Positions 53,203 through 63,480 of a stretch of 64,000 nucleotides of DNA are shown piece after piece. This DNA is from Nostoc desertorum CM1-VF14 (GTDB taxonomy: Bacteria > Cyanobacteriota > Cyanobacteriia > Cyanobacteriales > Nostocaceae), in NCBI GenBank assembly GCA_019359245.1, contig JAHHHR010000018.1, positions 62,001 to 126,000 on the forward strand, in the 5' to 3' direction. The position numbers and the translations under genes were made by a program. How positions within the stretch are numbered: position 1 is the stretch's first letter; every line of letters starts with the position of its first letter. The notes under the pieces are model-generated. The model was not told the origin of the DNA. It worked only from the letters and a program-made list of their open reading frames with translations, and ran no database searches.

Positions 53203-54159
53203 TTACGTGCAATTCTTTTTCATTAGCCAATTGGAATGTAAAAGTGCGATCGCTTGTTCTTTTTTTTTGGCTTCGACTTCAATCCACGGTGCTTGGTGAT
53301 ATACGTTGGGCATATCGGTAATCAAGTCGCTGTGTTTTCTGTCGTTGAAAGCTTGCTCACCATTGGAAATATGGACTAATTGCCAATCGGGATTTGTCCA
53401 AGTTTCTCGTGCTGCATAAAACATGGATGCTACACTCGGATGATCGTAGCTATCTAAATTTTCGTGGCAAATATGGTGATGGGCGTCAAATACCATCGGC
53501 ACATCAGCTTGCTGACATACTGCTAAAATTTCATCGGCACTATAGGCGTATTCATCGTTTTCTAGCGTCAAGCGGCTTTTGATATTTTCTGGTAGCTCGG
53601 AAATTACTTTTACTAGTTGTTCAGGGCGTTGAGATTTGCCACCATGAATATTCATTAATGACCAAGGCGATCGCGGTAAGCCCAGCAAGTCAAGTATACG
53701 TGCATGTCCTGCTAGATTATTTATACTTGCCTGTACCACTTCAGGAGAATCAGAACTCAGCACGACATATTGATCTGGATGCAACACCATTCTTATGCTC
53801 AATGCATTCGCTCGTTCACCGATTGTTGCTAAATCAGCGCTCATTCCCTCTAATATATTTGCGCCAATTTCGTCTTCTAAGTCACTCAGGGGAAATAAAG
53901 CAGAAGACATCCGATAAAGCTGGATTTTATTCTGTTCACAAAAAGAGAGAGCCTCATGCAAGCGTTGTAAGTTATGCCGATACAGTTCACTCAGGGCATT
54001 TTCGCGATCGCTTTGGGAAAGTTTTAAGTATCGGGTGCGCGTGATTGTCCGAAAGCGCACTTGTTTGTCAGAGGTGATACAAACTAGCCCCAAATAGGGC
54101 AGTGTAGTTTTTTCGCACTGCTGTGCATTAGGTAAGTTTTGAAACTCGATTACGGTCAT
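53203..54159 (-). CDS. uvsE: UV damage endonuclease UvdE
   Basis: Nicks DNA 5' of UV photoproducts and starts an alternative excision repair. The TIM-barrel metal site is visible: LHPDQYVVLSSDSPEVVQAS, NIHGGK, LTLENDE, VPMVFDAHHHICHENLD, LVHISNGEQ with HSD, and the final IEVEAKKKEQAI. The 318 residues match the family. The ATG at 54159 is clear. It is convergent with the ClC gene and not part of an operon. Confidence 0.93.
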   Translation of the reverse strand: MTVIEFQNLPNAQQCEKTTLPYLGLVCITSDKQVRFRTITRTRYLKLSQSDRENALSELYRHNLQRLHEALSFCEQNKIQLYRMSSALFPLSDLEDEIGANILEGMSADLATIGERANALSIRMVLHPDQYVVLSSDSPEVVQASINNLAGHARILDLLGLPRSPWSLMNIHGGKSQRPEQLVKVISELPENIKSRLTLENDEYAYSADEILAVCQQADVPMVFDAHHHICHENLDSYDHPSVASMFYAARETWTNPDWQLVHISNGEQAFNDRKHSDLITDMPNVYHQAPWIEVEAKKKEQAIALLHSNWLMKKNCT

Positions 54160-54344
54160 TAACTGATACTAACTGTTGCCTATTTTGAGCCATTCTTTAA
54201 TTTAAACAAGTTTTACCACTGGCTGACGAATATCTAAAGAATGAAGTCTTAAGCCTTCAAGGTTGTTTTAAAATTCCTAAAAGGTATAAGCTGTTACGCT
54301 TTGTTGTGCATCTACCGTAAGGAGAATAGCCAAATCCTTTGTCT

Positions 54345-55331
54345 TTACCGATGTCGTTTCTGATGCCATTGCCAAGCATGGGTGAGGATTTCGTTAACGT
54401 TAGGATACTGGGGATGCCAACCCAAAACTTCAGTTGCTTTGTCGCTGCTGCCAACTAAAATAGGAGGGTCACCTGGTCTGCGATCGCGTTCTTCTATTTT
54501 GATTTCTTTACCTGTTACTTCCTTAGCAGTTTCTATCACTTCTCGGACTGAAAAACCACTGCCATTTCCGAGATTAAATACTTCGCTTTCTCCACCTTTG
54601 AGCAGATATTCTAAACCCAAAATATGAGCTTGCGCTAAATCAGTTACGTGAATATAATCCCGGATACAAGTACCGTCTGGAGTGGGGTAATCAGTGCCGA
54701 AAATAAAGATAGATTCGCGTTTACCCAAGGCAGCTAATAGTACTAATGGTATGAGGTGAGTTTCAGGTTCATGGTCTTCACCCAGCAACCCATTGGGATC
54801 AGCACCGGCGGCATTAAAGTAACGGAAACGTACAGATTTTAAATTGTAAGCTGTATCAAAATCAGATAAAATTCGTTCTACCATCCACTTGCTAGTGGCA
54901 TAAGGACTAATGGGATCTTGTGGATGTTCTTCGGTAAGGGGAACAAACTTTGGTACACCATAAAGAGCGCAGGTAGAAGAAAAGATAAATTTCTTAACTG
55001 ACGCAGCAAGCATTGCCTCTAAAAGTGTCAGAGTGCCTGCAACATTATTTTGGTAATATTTAGCTGGGTCGGTGACAGATTCACCCACGGCAATATAAGC
55101 AGCAAAATGCATTACTGCCTCTATATTGTGAGTTAAAAATATGTTATCAAGCAGGGCGCGATCGCTCATATCGCCAACAATCAACTTTACCTGCAAAACT
55201 TCTTCTACAAGTTCACGATGTCCATTGGATAGATTATCCAGAACAATTACTTCATAACCTGCATTTTTCAGAGCTAATACAGCATGGGAGCCAATATATC
55301 CGGCTCCTCCTGTTACTAAAATGGTTGACAT
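54345..55331 (-). CDS. galE: UDP-glucose 4-epimerase
   Basis: Interconverts UDP-glucose and UDP-galactose, supplying UDP-galactose for the mutase encoded nearby. Extended SDR: NAD loop VTGGAGYIGSHAVLALK, catalytic serine in FSSTCALYGVP, YATSK (tyrosine and lysine), RYFNAAGADPNGLLGEDHEP and RDYIHVTDLAQAHI. The 328 residues are typical. It follows the GH1-RmlD gene on the same strand across 126 bases holding a dispersed repeat (GACTTCCGCCTTGCGGTACT). Confidence 0.95.
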   Translation of the reverse strand: MSTILVTGGAGYIGSHAVLALKNAGYEVIVLDNLSNGHRELVEEVLQVKLIVGDMSDRALLDNIFLTHNIEAVMHFAAYIAVGESVTDPAKYYQNNVAGTLTLLEAMLAASVKKFIFSSTCALYGVPKFVPLTEEHPQDPISPYATSKWMVERILSDFDTAYNLKSVRFRYFNAAGADPNGLLGEDHEPETHLIPLVLLAALGKRESIFIFGTDYPTPDGTCIRDYIHVTDLAQAHILGLEYLLKGGESEVFNLGNGSGFSVREVIETAKEVTGKEIKIEERDRRPGDPPILVGSSDKATEVLGWHPQYPNVNEILTHAWQWHQKRHR

Positions 55332-55457
55332 AATTGGGGATTGGGGGGTAGAGAGATTTAGTTACTAGTACAGCGCGGCGGAAATAAACAACCCATTCTA
55401 AACGAACAAAACGATTACAGCGTAAGCGTTTTGACTTTTGACTTCCGCCTTGCGGTA

Positions 55458-57722
55458 CTAAATTCTTTCTTCCAGGTAGCGAGAAATTGCATTATCAAGG
55501 GATGGCATAAATTCACCTCGGCTGCTACCAAGTACGCTGTAAGTTGGGCGGGGAGCAGTTAAACCAAGTTGTTCTGTGGGCACAGAAATTAGATTGGTGA
55601 CACTGACTCCAGCTTGTTTAGCCGCTAACCGTGCGAAATCAGCCCAGGCGATCGCACTCTTATTCGCCAAATGCCACAGTCCAGACTCGCCGTCAATTAA
55701 TAAATCTAGGCTGGCATGAACTAAATCTGGTACATAAGTAGGTGAAACAATTCCATCCTCTGCGGCAACGAAATTATTACCAGCACTAAGCTGACGCAGA
55801 GCGATCGTGACAAAATTATACTCATCCCACGGGCCAAAAAATGCACTGGTGCGAATCACCAGCGATGCAGGATAAGCCTGCAATACCAGCTTTTCTGCCA
55901 AAACTTTGCTGCACCCATATACATTAAGAGGGGCAACGGTATCAGTTTCGACATAAGGATTAGACACAGCACCATCAAATACCAAATCTGAGGAGAAAGT
56001 TAATAGCGGTACGTTATGTTGAGCGCAAGCAGCAGCTAGAATCGCTGGTCCTTCTGCATTCACTTGTAAGCAAACATGGGGTTCATTTTCGGCATCGTCC
56101 ACCCGCACGTATCCGGCAGCGTTTACAACCGCCCACGGCTTCAACTGGGTAAGCGCCGCATCCACAGAGGCAGGATTGGTAATATCCATTTCTTGGCGCG
56201 TCAGCAGCTGATATGAAATTCCGCGCACTTCGCACAACCGAGCAAAAGCCTTTCCGAGAGTTCCTTTGGCACCGACGATCGCCAGAGGACGAGGGGAGGC
56301 GGGGGGCATTGGGGAAGTTTTTTTCCTCGCTTTCCCTATCATCGCACTGCAACTTAGTGCAGGGTATAACAGGCGCTCTTGTCGATGCCACCAGCCAGGG
56401 GTTTCAAGTAGCGGATGATTTAGTTGATGCCCATTTGCTAGATCCTGCACCATTTTTGCGATCGCTGTCGGTCGAGGATGTGGCGATTCTCCAGAGGAGA
56501 GGCTACCCGAACGCAAATCAAATACACCTGGCTCGTAGTAGCCGTTAGCTTTTGTAACTAAACTATTCCAATCGTAGCTGCCAAGGAGCGCCCAAACAGT
56601 GACAGCGCGGATATCTACACCCTCAGCTTGTAATTCCTTCGCCGCATTCCACACCTCATAAAGCCAGCGTAGCTGCTCCTCACGGGTGCAGCTTATATGA
56701 GCTTCGGTGACAGCAAGGGGCAGGTGATAGCGTTCCCATGTTTCTAGTAACAATGTACGTGGGCCTGCCAAACCTTCAGCACAAACTCGTACCGCCTCTA
56801 CATCTGCATACTTGTCGTGCCCATTACCGCCATGCGTCCAAGCTGGATAATTTTCTGTATGTTCATCCAAAAAGCGTTCGCTGGTTAAATAATGGTTAAT
56901 CCCGATGATGTCAGGAGGACAGGTATTTTGCAAAAATGTCTCAAGTTCAGCCTCACTGATACCACACTTCTTTAAGTAACCCCACATTGAATGAGTTGGG
57001 TTAATTCGACCGCATAATAAATCAAGGCTCAACCAACGGCGATCGTTCTCCAATTCTGCTTGATATTCTAGTTTAGGTGTGCTGTAAGTCTTACCTAAAT
57101 CCTCGGTTTGCACTAGTTGAGCGCTAGGGTTTACTTCCCGAATTGCCTTCATTGCTAAGGCTACTGCGCGACACTCTCCTAATAAAGCACGGGCGAAAGT
57201 TAAATCATCCCGTCCGTGAGGATACCAGTGACCATACATTCCACTGAATCGCGCTGTTGTCAGTGGCTCGTTTACAGGCGTGTAATGTGTGACCCAAGGA
57301 TAACGTTCGGCAACCGCACGAGCAAACACTGCTAGTTTCTCTGGAAATTCCGGGTCTACCAAACTTGTATCTCGTGGGCCACTACCATGATGCACTAATC
57401 CCACGATTGGAAGGATGCCGAGTTCGCGCAAGCGCCCCAATCGCTCATCCGCCCATGACCAATCAGCATTTTCTAGCCCATTAGGTGCTATCTTCTCCCA
57501 CAATACAGGGTAGCGGATAGCTTTTATCCCTAATTCTGCAAACAAATCTAAATCATTTAAGCGCGTTGCATGACCATTGCGTTCCAACTGGTCTAAATAC
57601 TCATCACCCACGCGATTAACTGTACACTCTATACCAGCCCACACTTCCAAGGGGAGTTGTGAATTATTCTCTCTCAAAACGTTGTTTGTCACGTCTTCAC
57701 TTGAGTTAAAGAAAAAAGACAT
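55458..57722 (-). CDS. GH1-type glycosidase fused to RmlD-type nucleotide-sugar reductase
   Basis: A two-domain protein of 754 residues. Residues 22-430 resemble family-1 glycoside hydrolases: HYTPVNEPLT supplies the acid/base glutamate of the NEP motif, and LAVTEAHISC sits where the nucleophile glutamate of the I/V-T-E-N-G motif lies, although the following N-G is replaced by A-H. After a low-complexity linker (SPMPPASPRP), residues 480-754 form an extended SDR of the RmlD type: IVGAKGTLGKAF, NAAGYVRVDDAE, FSSDLVFDG and YGCSKVLAEKLV. The substrates are unknown. Position between galE and the GT-mutase gene suggests polysaccharide building or trimming. Confidence 0.85.
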   Translation of the reverse strand: MSFFFNSSEDVTNNVLRENNSQLPLEVWAGIECTVNRVGDEYLDQLERNGHATRLNDLDLFAELGIKAIRYPVLWEKIAPNGLENADWSWADERLGRLRELGILPIVGLVHHGSGPRDTSLVDPEFPEKLAVFARAVAERYPWVTHYTPVNEPLTTARFSGMYGHWYPHGRDDLTFARALLGECRAVALAMKAIREVNPSAQLVQTEDLGKTYSTPKLEYQAELENDRRWLSLDLLCGRINPTHSMWGYLKKCGISEAELETFLQNTCPPDIIGINHYLTSERFLDEHTENYPAWTHGGNGHDKYADVEAVRVCAEGLAGPRTLLLETWERYHLPLAVTEAHISCTREEQLRWLYEVWNAAKELQAEGVDIRAVTVWALLGSYDWNSLVTKANGYYEPGVFDLRSGSLSSGESPHPRPTAIAKMVQDLANGHQLNHPLLETPGWWHRQERLLYPALSCSAMIGKARKKTSPMPPASPRPLAIVGAKGTLGKAFARLCEVRGISYQLLTRQEMDITNPASVDAALTQLKPWAVVNAAGYVRVDDAENEPHVCLQVNAEGPAILAAACAQHNVPLLTFSSDLVFDGAVSNPYVETDTVAPLNVYGCSKVLAEKLVLQAYPASLVIRTSAFFGPWDEYNFVTIALRQLSAGNNFVAAEDGIVSPTYVPDLVHASLDLLIDGESGLWHLANKSAIAWADFARLAAKQAGVSVTNLISVPTEQLGLTAPRPTYSVLGSSRGEFMPSLDNAISRYLEERI

Positions 57723-58387
57723 TATTTACACAACCAAAGCTTTTATTATCTTTATCAAGACTTACGCAAACAATAGCAAAACCTTTTTTCAGGTAGGAGC
57801 AATTCTTGAATTGCCTCAGAGCGCGTGTAATTTTGCGTAAGTTCTACTTGAATATTTCCACATTTTGATAACGCAGATATAATATCTAGTATTTGCGGAT
57901 CGTTGACCACAAAAGCATGAAGAAAAATACAGAATTTAAAATCAATTAGTGGAATACTCAGATCCAACAGTCGCTTAGTACAGCTTTGCGTAAAATCGTA
58001 GCGTTGCGTTTTTAATGCAAGGGGACGCATTGGCATTGTTAGTCGATGCGTTGGCATTGTTAGCCGATGCGTTGGCATTGTTAGCCGATGCATTAGCATT
58101 GTTAGCCGATGCGTTGGCATTGTTAGCCGATGCATTAGCATTGTTAGCCGATGCATTGGCATTGTCAGCCGATGCATTGGCATTGTCAGCCGATACATTG
58201 GCATTGCAGGGTATTGCCAAATTTAATTCGCTACGAATTAATGAAATGCTGTACTTAGTAACCACTAAATCATCTGCCAGTCACATAAAATTGCCAACCT
58301 GACTTTTGTAGAGACGCAATCCATCACGTCTCTACTTTAAAAAAGTGTAGGCTGGGCAGCACCTGCCCACAAGCAACATCAAGAAAC
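57723..58387. other. spacer with MITE-like hairpin and 21-bp repeats
   Basis: 660 bases between the two fusion genes. An inverted repeat, ACTTACGCAAA near 57760-57770 and TTTGCGTAAGT near 57832-57842, about 89 bases end to end, resembles the ends of the MITE-like element at 51479. Then follows the 21-bp array. Long open frames on both strands arise from the repeat period and show no other support. Confidence 0.5.
58024..58212. repeat. 21-bp tandem repeat, nine copies
   Basis: Units begin at 58024, 58045, 58066, 58087, 58108, 58129, 58150, 58171 and 58192, each close to GATGCGTTGGCATTGTTAGC plus C. Differences between copies are mostly G/A and T/C changes. The period of seven codons keeps frames open in several directions. 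Confidence 0.93.
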
Positions 58388-60841
58388 TTAAGCCTTAACC
58401 GCTATTTGTTTGTATGTTGCTAAAGCCTGCGCCACACAATGATCCATGTTGAGATACTTGTATGTAGCTAGCCGTCCCACAAAATGCACACCTGGTGTTG
58501 ACTCAGCCAAAGCTTTGTATTGTTTGTAAATTTCCTGATTTTCAGGACGTGGCACTGGATAATAGGGGTCGCCCTCTGCCTTGGGAAACTCGTAAACAAT
58601 ACTAGTTTTGGAGTGTTCTTGTCCAGTCAGATACTTAAATTCGGTAATCCGGGTATACAGTTGTTCATTGGGATAGTTAATTACTGGCGCTGACTGAAAC
58701 ACAGGGGTGTGATGCGTTTCGTGTTTGAAATCTAGTGAGCGATAGGGTAGTTTACCGTAGCGACAATCAAAAAACTCATCAACTGGCCCAGTGTAAACCA
58801 TCTCGCGGCAAGGTATAGCCTTATCGATTTCGCGGTAATCGGTGTTGAGCATTACCTTAATGTTCGGATGATTTAACATATTCTCAAACATCCGAGTAAA
58901 GCCGTGCAATGGCATTGCTTGGTAACTATCTGTGAAATATCGGCTGTCACGGTTTGTCCGGGTGGGAATTCGGGCAATTACTGTTTTGTCCAGTTCTGAA
59001 GGATCAAGTCCCCATTGTTTGCGAGTGTAGTTTTTGAAGAACTTTTCGTAAAGTTCCTGACCAACTTTACTAATCACTACATCTTCAGAAGTACGGATGT
59101 GTTCTCTCGGTTCTGCAACTGACTGAAAAAACTCTTCCGCCTGGAATGAATTGAGGTTCATTCCATAGAGTTTGTTGATGGTTTCAAGGTTAATGGGGAT
59201 GGGAACGAGTTGTCCATCTACGCTGGCTAGAACGTGATGCTCGTAAGAACGCCAGGCTGTGAACTGTGAGAGGTATTCAAATACTTCGCGGGAACTGGTA
59301 TGAAATATGTGCGGGCCGTATTTATGTACGAGAATCCCGTGGTCGTCGTAATGGTCGTAAGCATTGCCACCGATGTGATTGCGCTTGTCTACAACTAATA
59401 CTTTTTTACCGGAATGTCTCGCCAAGCGATCGGCGAGAACGCTGCCAGAGAAGCCTGCACCAACAACTAAGTAATCAAATATAAAGTCTCTGGTAACGAT
59501 GCTTGGTGCTTCTGGGATATCTGTTGAGATGGGAGATTTCCCATTTTTACCATTAGTTGTGTTATCTGGAGTGGTTGCGATCGCAGAATCTATCAACTGC
59601 ATCATCGATCCCCAAGTCCGATCCCAAGAAATCTGCTCTAAGAATGCATCTACCCGACTCAACCATCCTGATGCTGGATTATCTTCTTGCAATGCTTGTT
59701 CTGCTGCGGCGACGAAATCTTCAGTCGTGTCTGCAATTCGTACTAACTTCAAGTCTCCATAAGGACGCACCACATCTCGAATCGTGGTAGAGACTACAGG
59801 TTTACCTGCGGCTAAATACTCTGGTGTTTTAGTTGGACTAATAAAACGTGTTGACTCGTTTCGCGCAAACGGCAACATTGCCAAATCCCAACCCCCTAGA
59901 TATGCAGGCAAGTCTTTATAGTCTTTACTACCGAGATAATGAATATTTTCATGCTGTGGCAGAGTTGCTGGGTCAATTTTCACAACTGGCCCAATTATCA
60001 CTAAATGCCAATCAGGACGAGCCTCGGCAATTCCAGCGAGTAATTCAATATCCATCCGCTCATCAATTACACCATAAAAGCCAAGGCGCGGATGAGGAAT
60101 ATTTGCTTGGTCTGCTGGTTCTTCTTTAACGTTTCTTCCTTGTCCAAAGTGGGGTACATCTACACTACTGGGAAAGGCATAAACGTTGGGATGCTGGTTT
60201 ACCTTACTTTCGTAAAGGCTTTGTCCGCCTGTAAATACTAGGTTTGCCCGACGAAATAATTCTGCTTCGTAGTTCTTTAAAGTAGGCGATGCTCCTTTAA
60301 AGGCAGACAATTCATCCATGCAATCGTAGATAACAGCTTCCGGTTCTAAATGGCTTGCCCATGCGATCGCCATTGGTGTATAGTACCAACAAATGTATTT
60401 AGAGATATTATGTTCTGCAAATAACCCATCGAGCAGTACTTTGATATCTGCGTTTACTGCTTCTTCACTTAGACCTTCAGGTAGATATGGAACAACAACT
60501 ATTACTCCACTTTTGTCTTCACTAATGTCCAATCGCCCCAATGGTTCCCGACTAAAAATTGGCTCTTCGATAAAGAATACTCTCTTTTTTTGAGCGCAGC
60601 GACTTAAAAGATGTTGTGGCCTTTGATATACAAAATTCCAACGCAGATGAGATAAGCAAACTATATCAGGTGTATCGGTAAAAGCTTTTGTTGACCGAGA
60701 GCTTTTGTTGAATGAGGATAAATTTTTTGATGTCCCTAAGGATTGTGATTTCGCTGTCTCGGATAATTTTGCTTCATTTACCGTTGGCGACACACTATGG
60801 CTCACACCGTTATTTTGTATTTGCACTTTATTGCTTGACAT
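58388..60841 (-). CDS. glf: glycosyltransferase fused to UDP-galactopyranose mutase
   Basis: An 817-residue fusion. After a low-complexity start, residues 58-425 look like a GT-B glycosyltransferase (HLRWNFVYQRPQHLLSRCAQ; LGFYGVIDERMDIELLAGIA; FISPTKTPEYLAAGKPVVST). Residues 450-817 are UDP-galactopyranose mutase: FAD loop VVGAGFSGSVLADRLA, NHIGGNAYDHYDDHGILVHK, YGPHIFHTS, and the C-terminal YKYLNMDHCVAQAL. It would make UDP-galactofuranose and may add it, or another sugar, to a glycan. galE two genes downstream can supply the substrate. The gene symbol refers to the mutase domain only. Confidence 0.9.
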   Translation of the reverse strand: MSSNKVQIQNNGVSHSVSPTVNEAKLSETAKSQSLGTSKNLSSFNKSSRSTKAFTDTPDIVCLSHLRWNFVYQRPQHLLSRCAQKKRVFFIEEPIFSREPLGRLDISEDKSGVIVVVPYLPEGLSEEAVNADIKVLLDGLFAEHNISKYICWYYTPMAIAWASHLEPEAVIYDCMDELSAFKGASPTLKNYEAELFRRANLVFTGGQSLYESKVNQHPNVYAFPSSVDVPHFGQGRNVKEEPADQANIPHPRLGFYGVIDERMDIELLAGIAEARPDWHLVIIGPVVKIDPATLPQHENIHYLGSKDYKDLPAYLGGWDLAMLPFARNESTRFISPTKTPEYLAAGKPVVSTTIRDVVRPYGDLKLVRIADTTEDFVAAAEQALQEDNPASGWLSRVDAFLEQISWDRTWGSMMQLIDSAIATTPDNTTNGKNGKSPISTDIPEAPSIVTRDFIFDYLVVGAGFSGSVLADRLARHSGKKVLVVDKRNHIGGNAYDHYDDHGILVHKYGPHIFHTSSREVFEYLSQFTAWRSYEHHVLASVDGQLVPIPINLETINKLYGMNLNSFQAEEFFQSVAEPREHIRTSEDVVISKVGQELYEKFFKNYTRKQWGLDPSELDKTVIARIPTRTNRDSRYFTDSYQAMPLHGFTRMFENMLNHPNIKVMLNTDYREIDKAIPCREMVYTGPVDEFFDCRYGKLPYRSLDFKHETHHTPVFQSAPVINYPNEQLYTRITEFKYLTGQEHSKTSIVYEFPKAEGDPYYPVPRPENQEIYKQYKALAESTPGVHFVGRLATYKYLNMDHCVAQALATYKQIAVKA

Positions 60842-61643
60842 AGATTATTAACTCAACTTGCAGAATGTTGGACTAACAAGTTCTCTTTCTCGTAAGAATT
60901 AATCTTATTATTTGCTTTTTTTAATTACATATTCATCTATCTAAATATAGTAATTAAAAATTATTGTATTATTCTTAGGTATTAAAATTATAACGTTACT
61001 AACACTTAATCATGTGTCAAATTTAGCTAAATATATAATTAGACATACGCCAAAAGGCTTATATCAGCGTTACTTTTGTAAGTAAAGATTAAAACAAACT
61101 AAATTAAAAATATAAAAAATGTAGTTTACTCAAGCATCTACTACAGATGTTTTATAATTACTGTTCAGAAATATCTGATGATGTTCAGCCCAAAAATTAT
61201 TAATATAATTCTGATATCAAACTAGTTTAGGCAAGGCTTTCACTATATTTATCCTTCAACTAATAAGAGATTAACAATTCAAAATTAAAGACATTTAAAT
61301 CTATATTTATCAAATGTTTAGACTTTTTGCTGCTCACCTAAACTAATTAAAATTGTCCAAATTTCCGGCTTTAGAGTGTAAATTTTGAACAATTGCTCAA
61401 TAATATGGTTTATATCGTTTGATTAGATAAACTTGATCTGAGAAAAATTACATTTTATTTGGGGTTCTAAACACACCTCAAGAAAGATGGATATTTATCG
61501 CAAGGATAAGAGTATTGGAGATAGCGTACTTTTCCAGACATATCAAGTTTTTTGCAGGATCATCAATCTTGCCAAAAAATTTTTGAGCAAATGATCTAGT
61601 GGAAATACACGCTGGTTTAGCCAAGCTTTCTTAGGGACTGATC
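60842..61643. other. AT-rich divergent promoter region
   Basis: 800 very AT-rich bases between the divergent GT-mutase gene and the DUF4142 gene. I see no gene, no terminator and no notable repeat. Both promoters should lie here. Confidence 0.4.
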
Positions 61644-62393
61644 ATGATTAAACGAACCTTAGTTACTATTGCTCTCCTTGCAGTCGGATTTTTCGTCTCA
61701 TTGGGATATTCAGCATTACTTCCAAATAGTCAGTTTGTGAACGCTCAAACAAATCCAACAACACCAGCCCAAAACACCCAACTCAACGAGATTGATCGCC
61801 AGTACTTCATAGATGCGGGTCAAGCAGCTATAGGCAATATCAGCCTGGGAGAATTAGCGTTACAGCGCTCAACTAATCCTCAAGTTAAACAATTTGCAAC
61901 AGCAGAGATTCAAGAGCAAACACAGGTGAAAAATGACTTGACACGGATTGGATCACGATTGGGTGTAACTCCTCCCACTACTCCTGCGCCAAAATTTCAA
62001 GCAGGGCTGGCACGACTGTCTCAGTTAAAGGGCGATCGCTTTGACCAAGCCTATATGGATGAGGGCGGTATAAATGCTCATCTGGAGAATGCAGCTATTT
62101 TCCAACGCGAAGCCGCGCTTGGACAAAACCCCGACCTTGTAGCAGTAGCAAATCGAGGATTACCAACTATCAGGAAGCACTTTAGCACTGCTAGTGCCAT
62201 CACAAAATATCAATTTGGCCAGGTTGCGCGGAGATATAATAATCTGCCTAATAATTCTGGTGTATCAGCCCCTCAAGGCAATACTAGACGTACAGAAGGA
62301 GGCGATAGCCTACCTGAAAACAATCCTTCCCCTACAGGAGGAGGCACTCGGCTACCTCTAGAGAATACTACACCAACAAAAACCAATAGGTAG
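61644..62393 (+). CDS. DUF4142 family exported protein
   Basis: A 249-residue secreted protein. A signal peptide (TLVTIALLAVGFFVSLGYSA) precedes a four-helix ferritin-like DUF4142 domain (residues 48-200: RQYFIDAGQAAIGNISLGEL, KQFATAEIQEQTQVKNDLTR, AHLENAAIFQREAALGQNPD, and the final LPTIRKHFSTASAI) and a disordered Thr/Asn/Pro tail. Such proteins are periplasmic and of unknown function, often linked to envelope stress. It has AGGGACTGATC upstream of the ATG. Confidence 0.85.
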   Translation: MIKRTLVTIALLAVGFFVSLGYSALLPNSQFVNAQTNPTTPAQNTQLNEIDRQYFIDAGQAAIGNISLGELALQRSTNPQVKQFATAEIQEQTQVKNDLTRIGSRLGVTPPTTPAPKFQAGLARLSQLKGDRFDQAYMDEGGINAHLENAAIFQREAALGQNPDLVAVANRGLPTIRKHFSTASAITKYQFGQVARRYNNLPNNSGVSAPQGNTRRTEGGDSLPENNPSPTGGGTRLPLENTTPTKTNR

Positions 62394-62484
62394 GATAGTG
62401 CAACAAAGGTAAGGGCATGGCATTGCCATACCCCTACGATAAATCTTTATGTATCAAGGTTTTCGTAAATTGGTGTTAAAGAAA

Positions 62485-63480
62485 TTAAATTGATTTGGAA
62501 GCGATCGCCTGTGGTGTCCAGGTGGGGCCTTCGCAATATGGGCCATCTGCCGACCAAATAAGTTTATCCAAGCACATTCGCCGCGCATCCATGTTTACAT
62601 CCCAGGCATGGTAGACGATGTACTCAGTCTGACCATTGGGGGCCACAACAATTGAGTTATGTCCAGGCCCTTTGACACGATCGGGAAGCGATCGCAGCAC
62701 CCGTGGCCCCATTTCGTTACCCACATCAGAGTAAGGCCCCATCACACTATCCGCAACACCATAATCTACGCCGTAGTCCTCTGTTTCCCAGCGCCCACCA
62801 CTATAAAAGCAATAATATCGGCCTCCATGTTTACGGACACAGGGGCCTTCTAAGGTATGCCAATCAAAATGTTCACCATACATTAATCGATTAGCTAAAA
62901 ATCGTTGCCAGTCGGAACGTGCCCGTAAGACGACTTTCCCGACACCGCAAAGTTTGGTCATATCTTGCAGCCGATCTACAAAAAGGGCAGTACCAGCCCG
63001 CACGCCGCCCTCGGTGTCTAAAAAATCACGAGCATAAAATAGATACCACTGCCCATCGTCATCACGGAATGCATGGGGGTCAATGGCGAAGGAGCAAGAC
63101 TTCGGGTCTACAAGTGGTTCGCCAACATCTTTATATGGTCCCAAAGGATTATCACTCGTGGCAACACGTAACTGATGATTTTTATCTTCGTGGCCTACAG
63201 AGTAATAGAGGTAGAACTTGCCGTTGCAATAAGCAACTTCGGGGGCCCAAAAATTATCGCCAAGAGAGGGGTCTGGCCGCAACAGGGCGTTATCTACAAA
63301 ATCCCAATTCACGAAATCAAAGGAGCGTAATAGAGGGAATACACGTAGTTTTGCTATTTCGTCTACTGTTCCTTCCGCTTCGGCTGCACCAGTGCCAATC
63401 GCATAGTATACACCCTCAAATTCCCAAACAAAAGGATCGGCAAAATAGCCTTTGTAGACTGGATTGGTATAAGTTAACAT
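62485..63480 (-). CDS. glycoside hydrolase family 43-like protein
   Basis: Five-bladed beta-propeller glycosidase, probably acting on arabinose-, xylose- or galactose-containing glycans. Catalytic features: YTNPVYKGYFADPFVWEFEG with the general base aspartate, SFAIDPHAFRDDDGQWYLFY with the pKa-modulating aspartate, and LEGPCVRKHGGRYYCFYSGG with the general acid glutamate. I start at the ATG at 63480 (MLTYTNPVYKG); the frame is open to a TTG at 63510 but that extension is not family-like. No signal peptide is seen, so it may act inside the cell or leave by another route. It lies near the glycan cluster but converges with the DUF4142 gene. Confidence 0.85.
   Translation of the reverse strand: MLTYTNPVYKGYFADPFVWEFEGVYYAIGTGAAEAEGTVDEIAKLRVFPLLRSFDFVNWDFVDNALLRPDPSLGDNFWAPEVAYCNGKFYLYYSVGHEDKNHQLRVATSDNPLGPYKDVGEPLVDPKSCSFAIDPHAFRDDDGQWYLFYARDFLDTEGGVRAGTALFVDRLQDMTKLCGVGKVVLRARSDWQRFLANRLMYGEHFDWHTLEGPCVRKHGGRYYCFYSGGRWETEDYGVDYGVADSVMGPYSDVGNEMGPRVLRSLPDRVKGPGHNSIVVAPNGQTEYIVYHAWDVNMDARRMCLDKLIWSADGPYCEGPTWTPQAIASKSI

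Noticed and set aside
57755..58302. Three overlapping frames across the 21-bp array, one of about 150 residues
   Set aside because: Repetitive peptide in all readings, running through a MITE-like structure; no recognisable domain or ribosome site.
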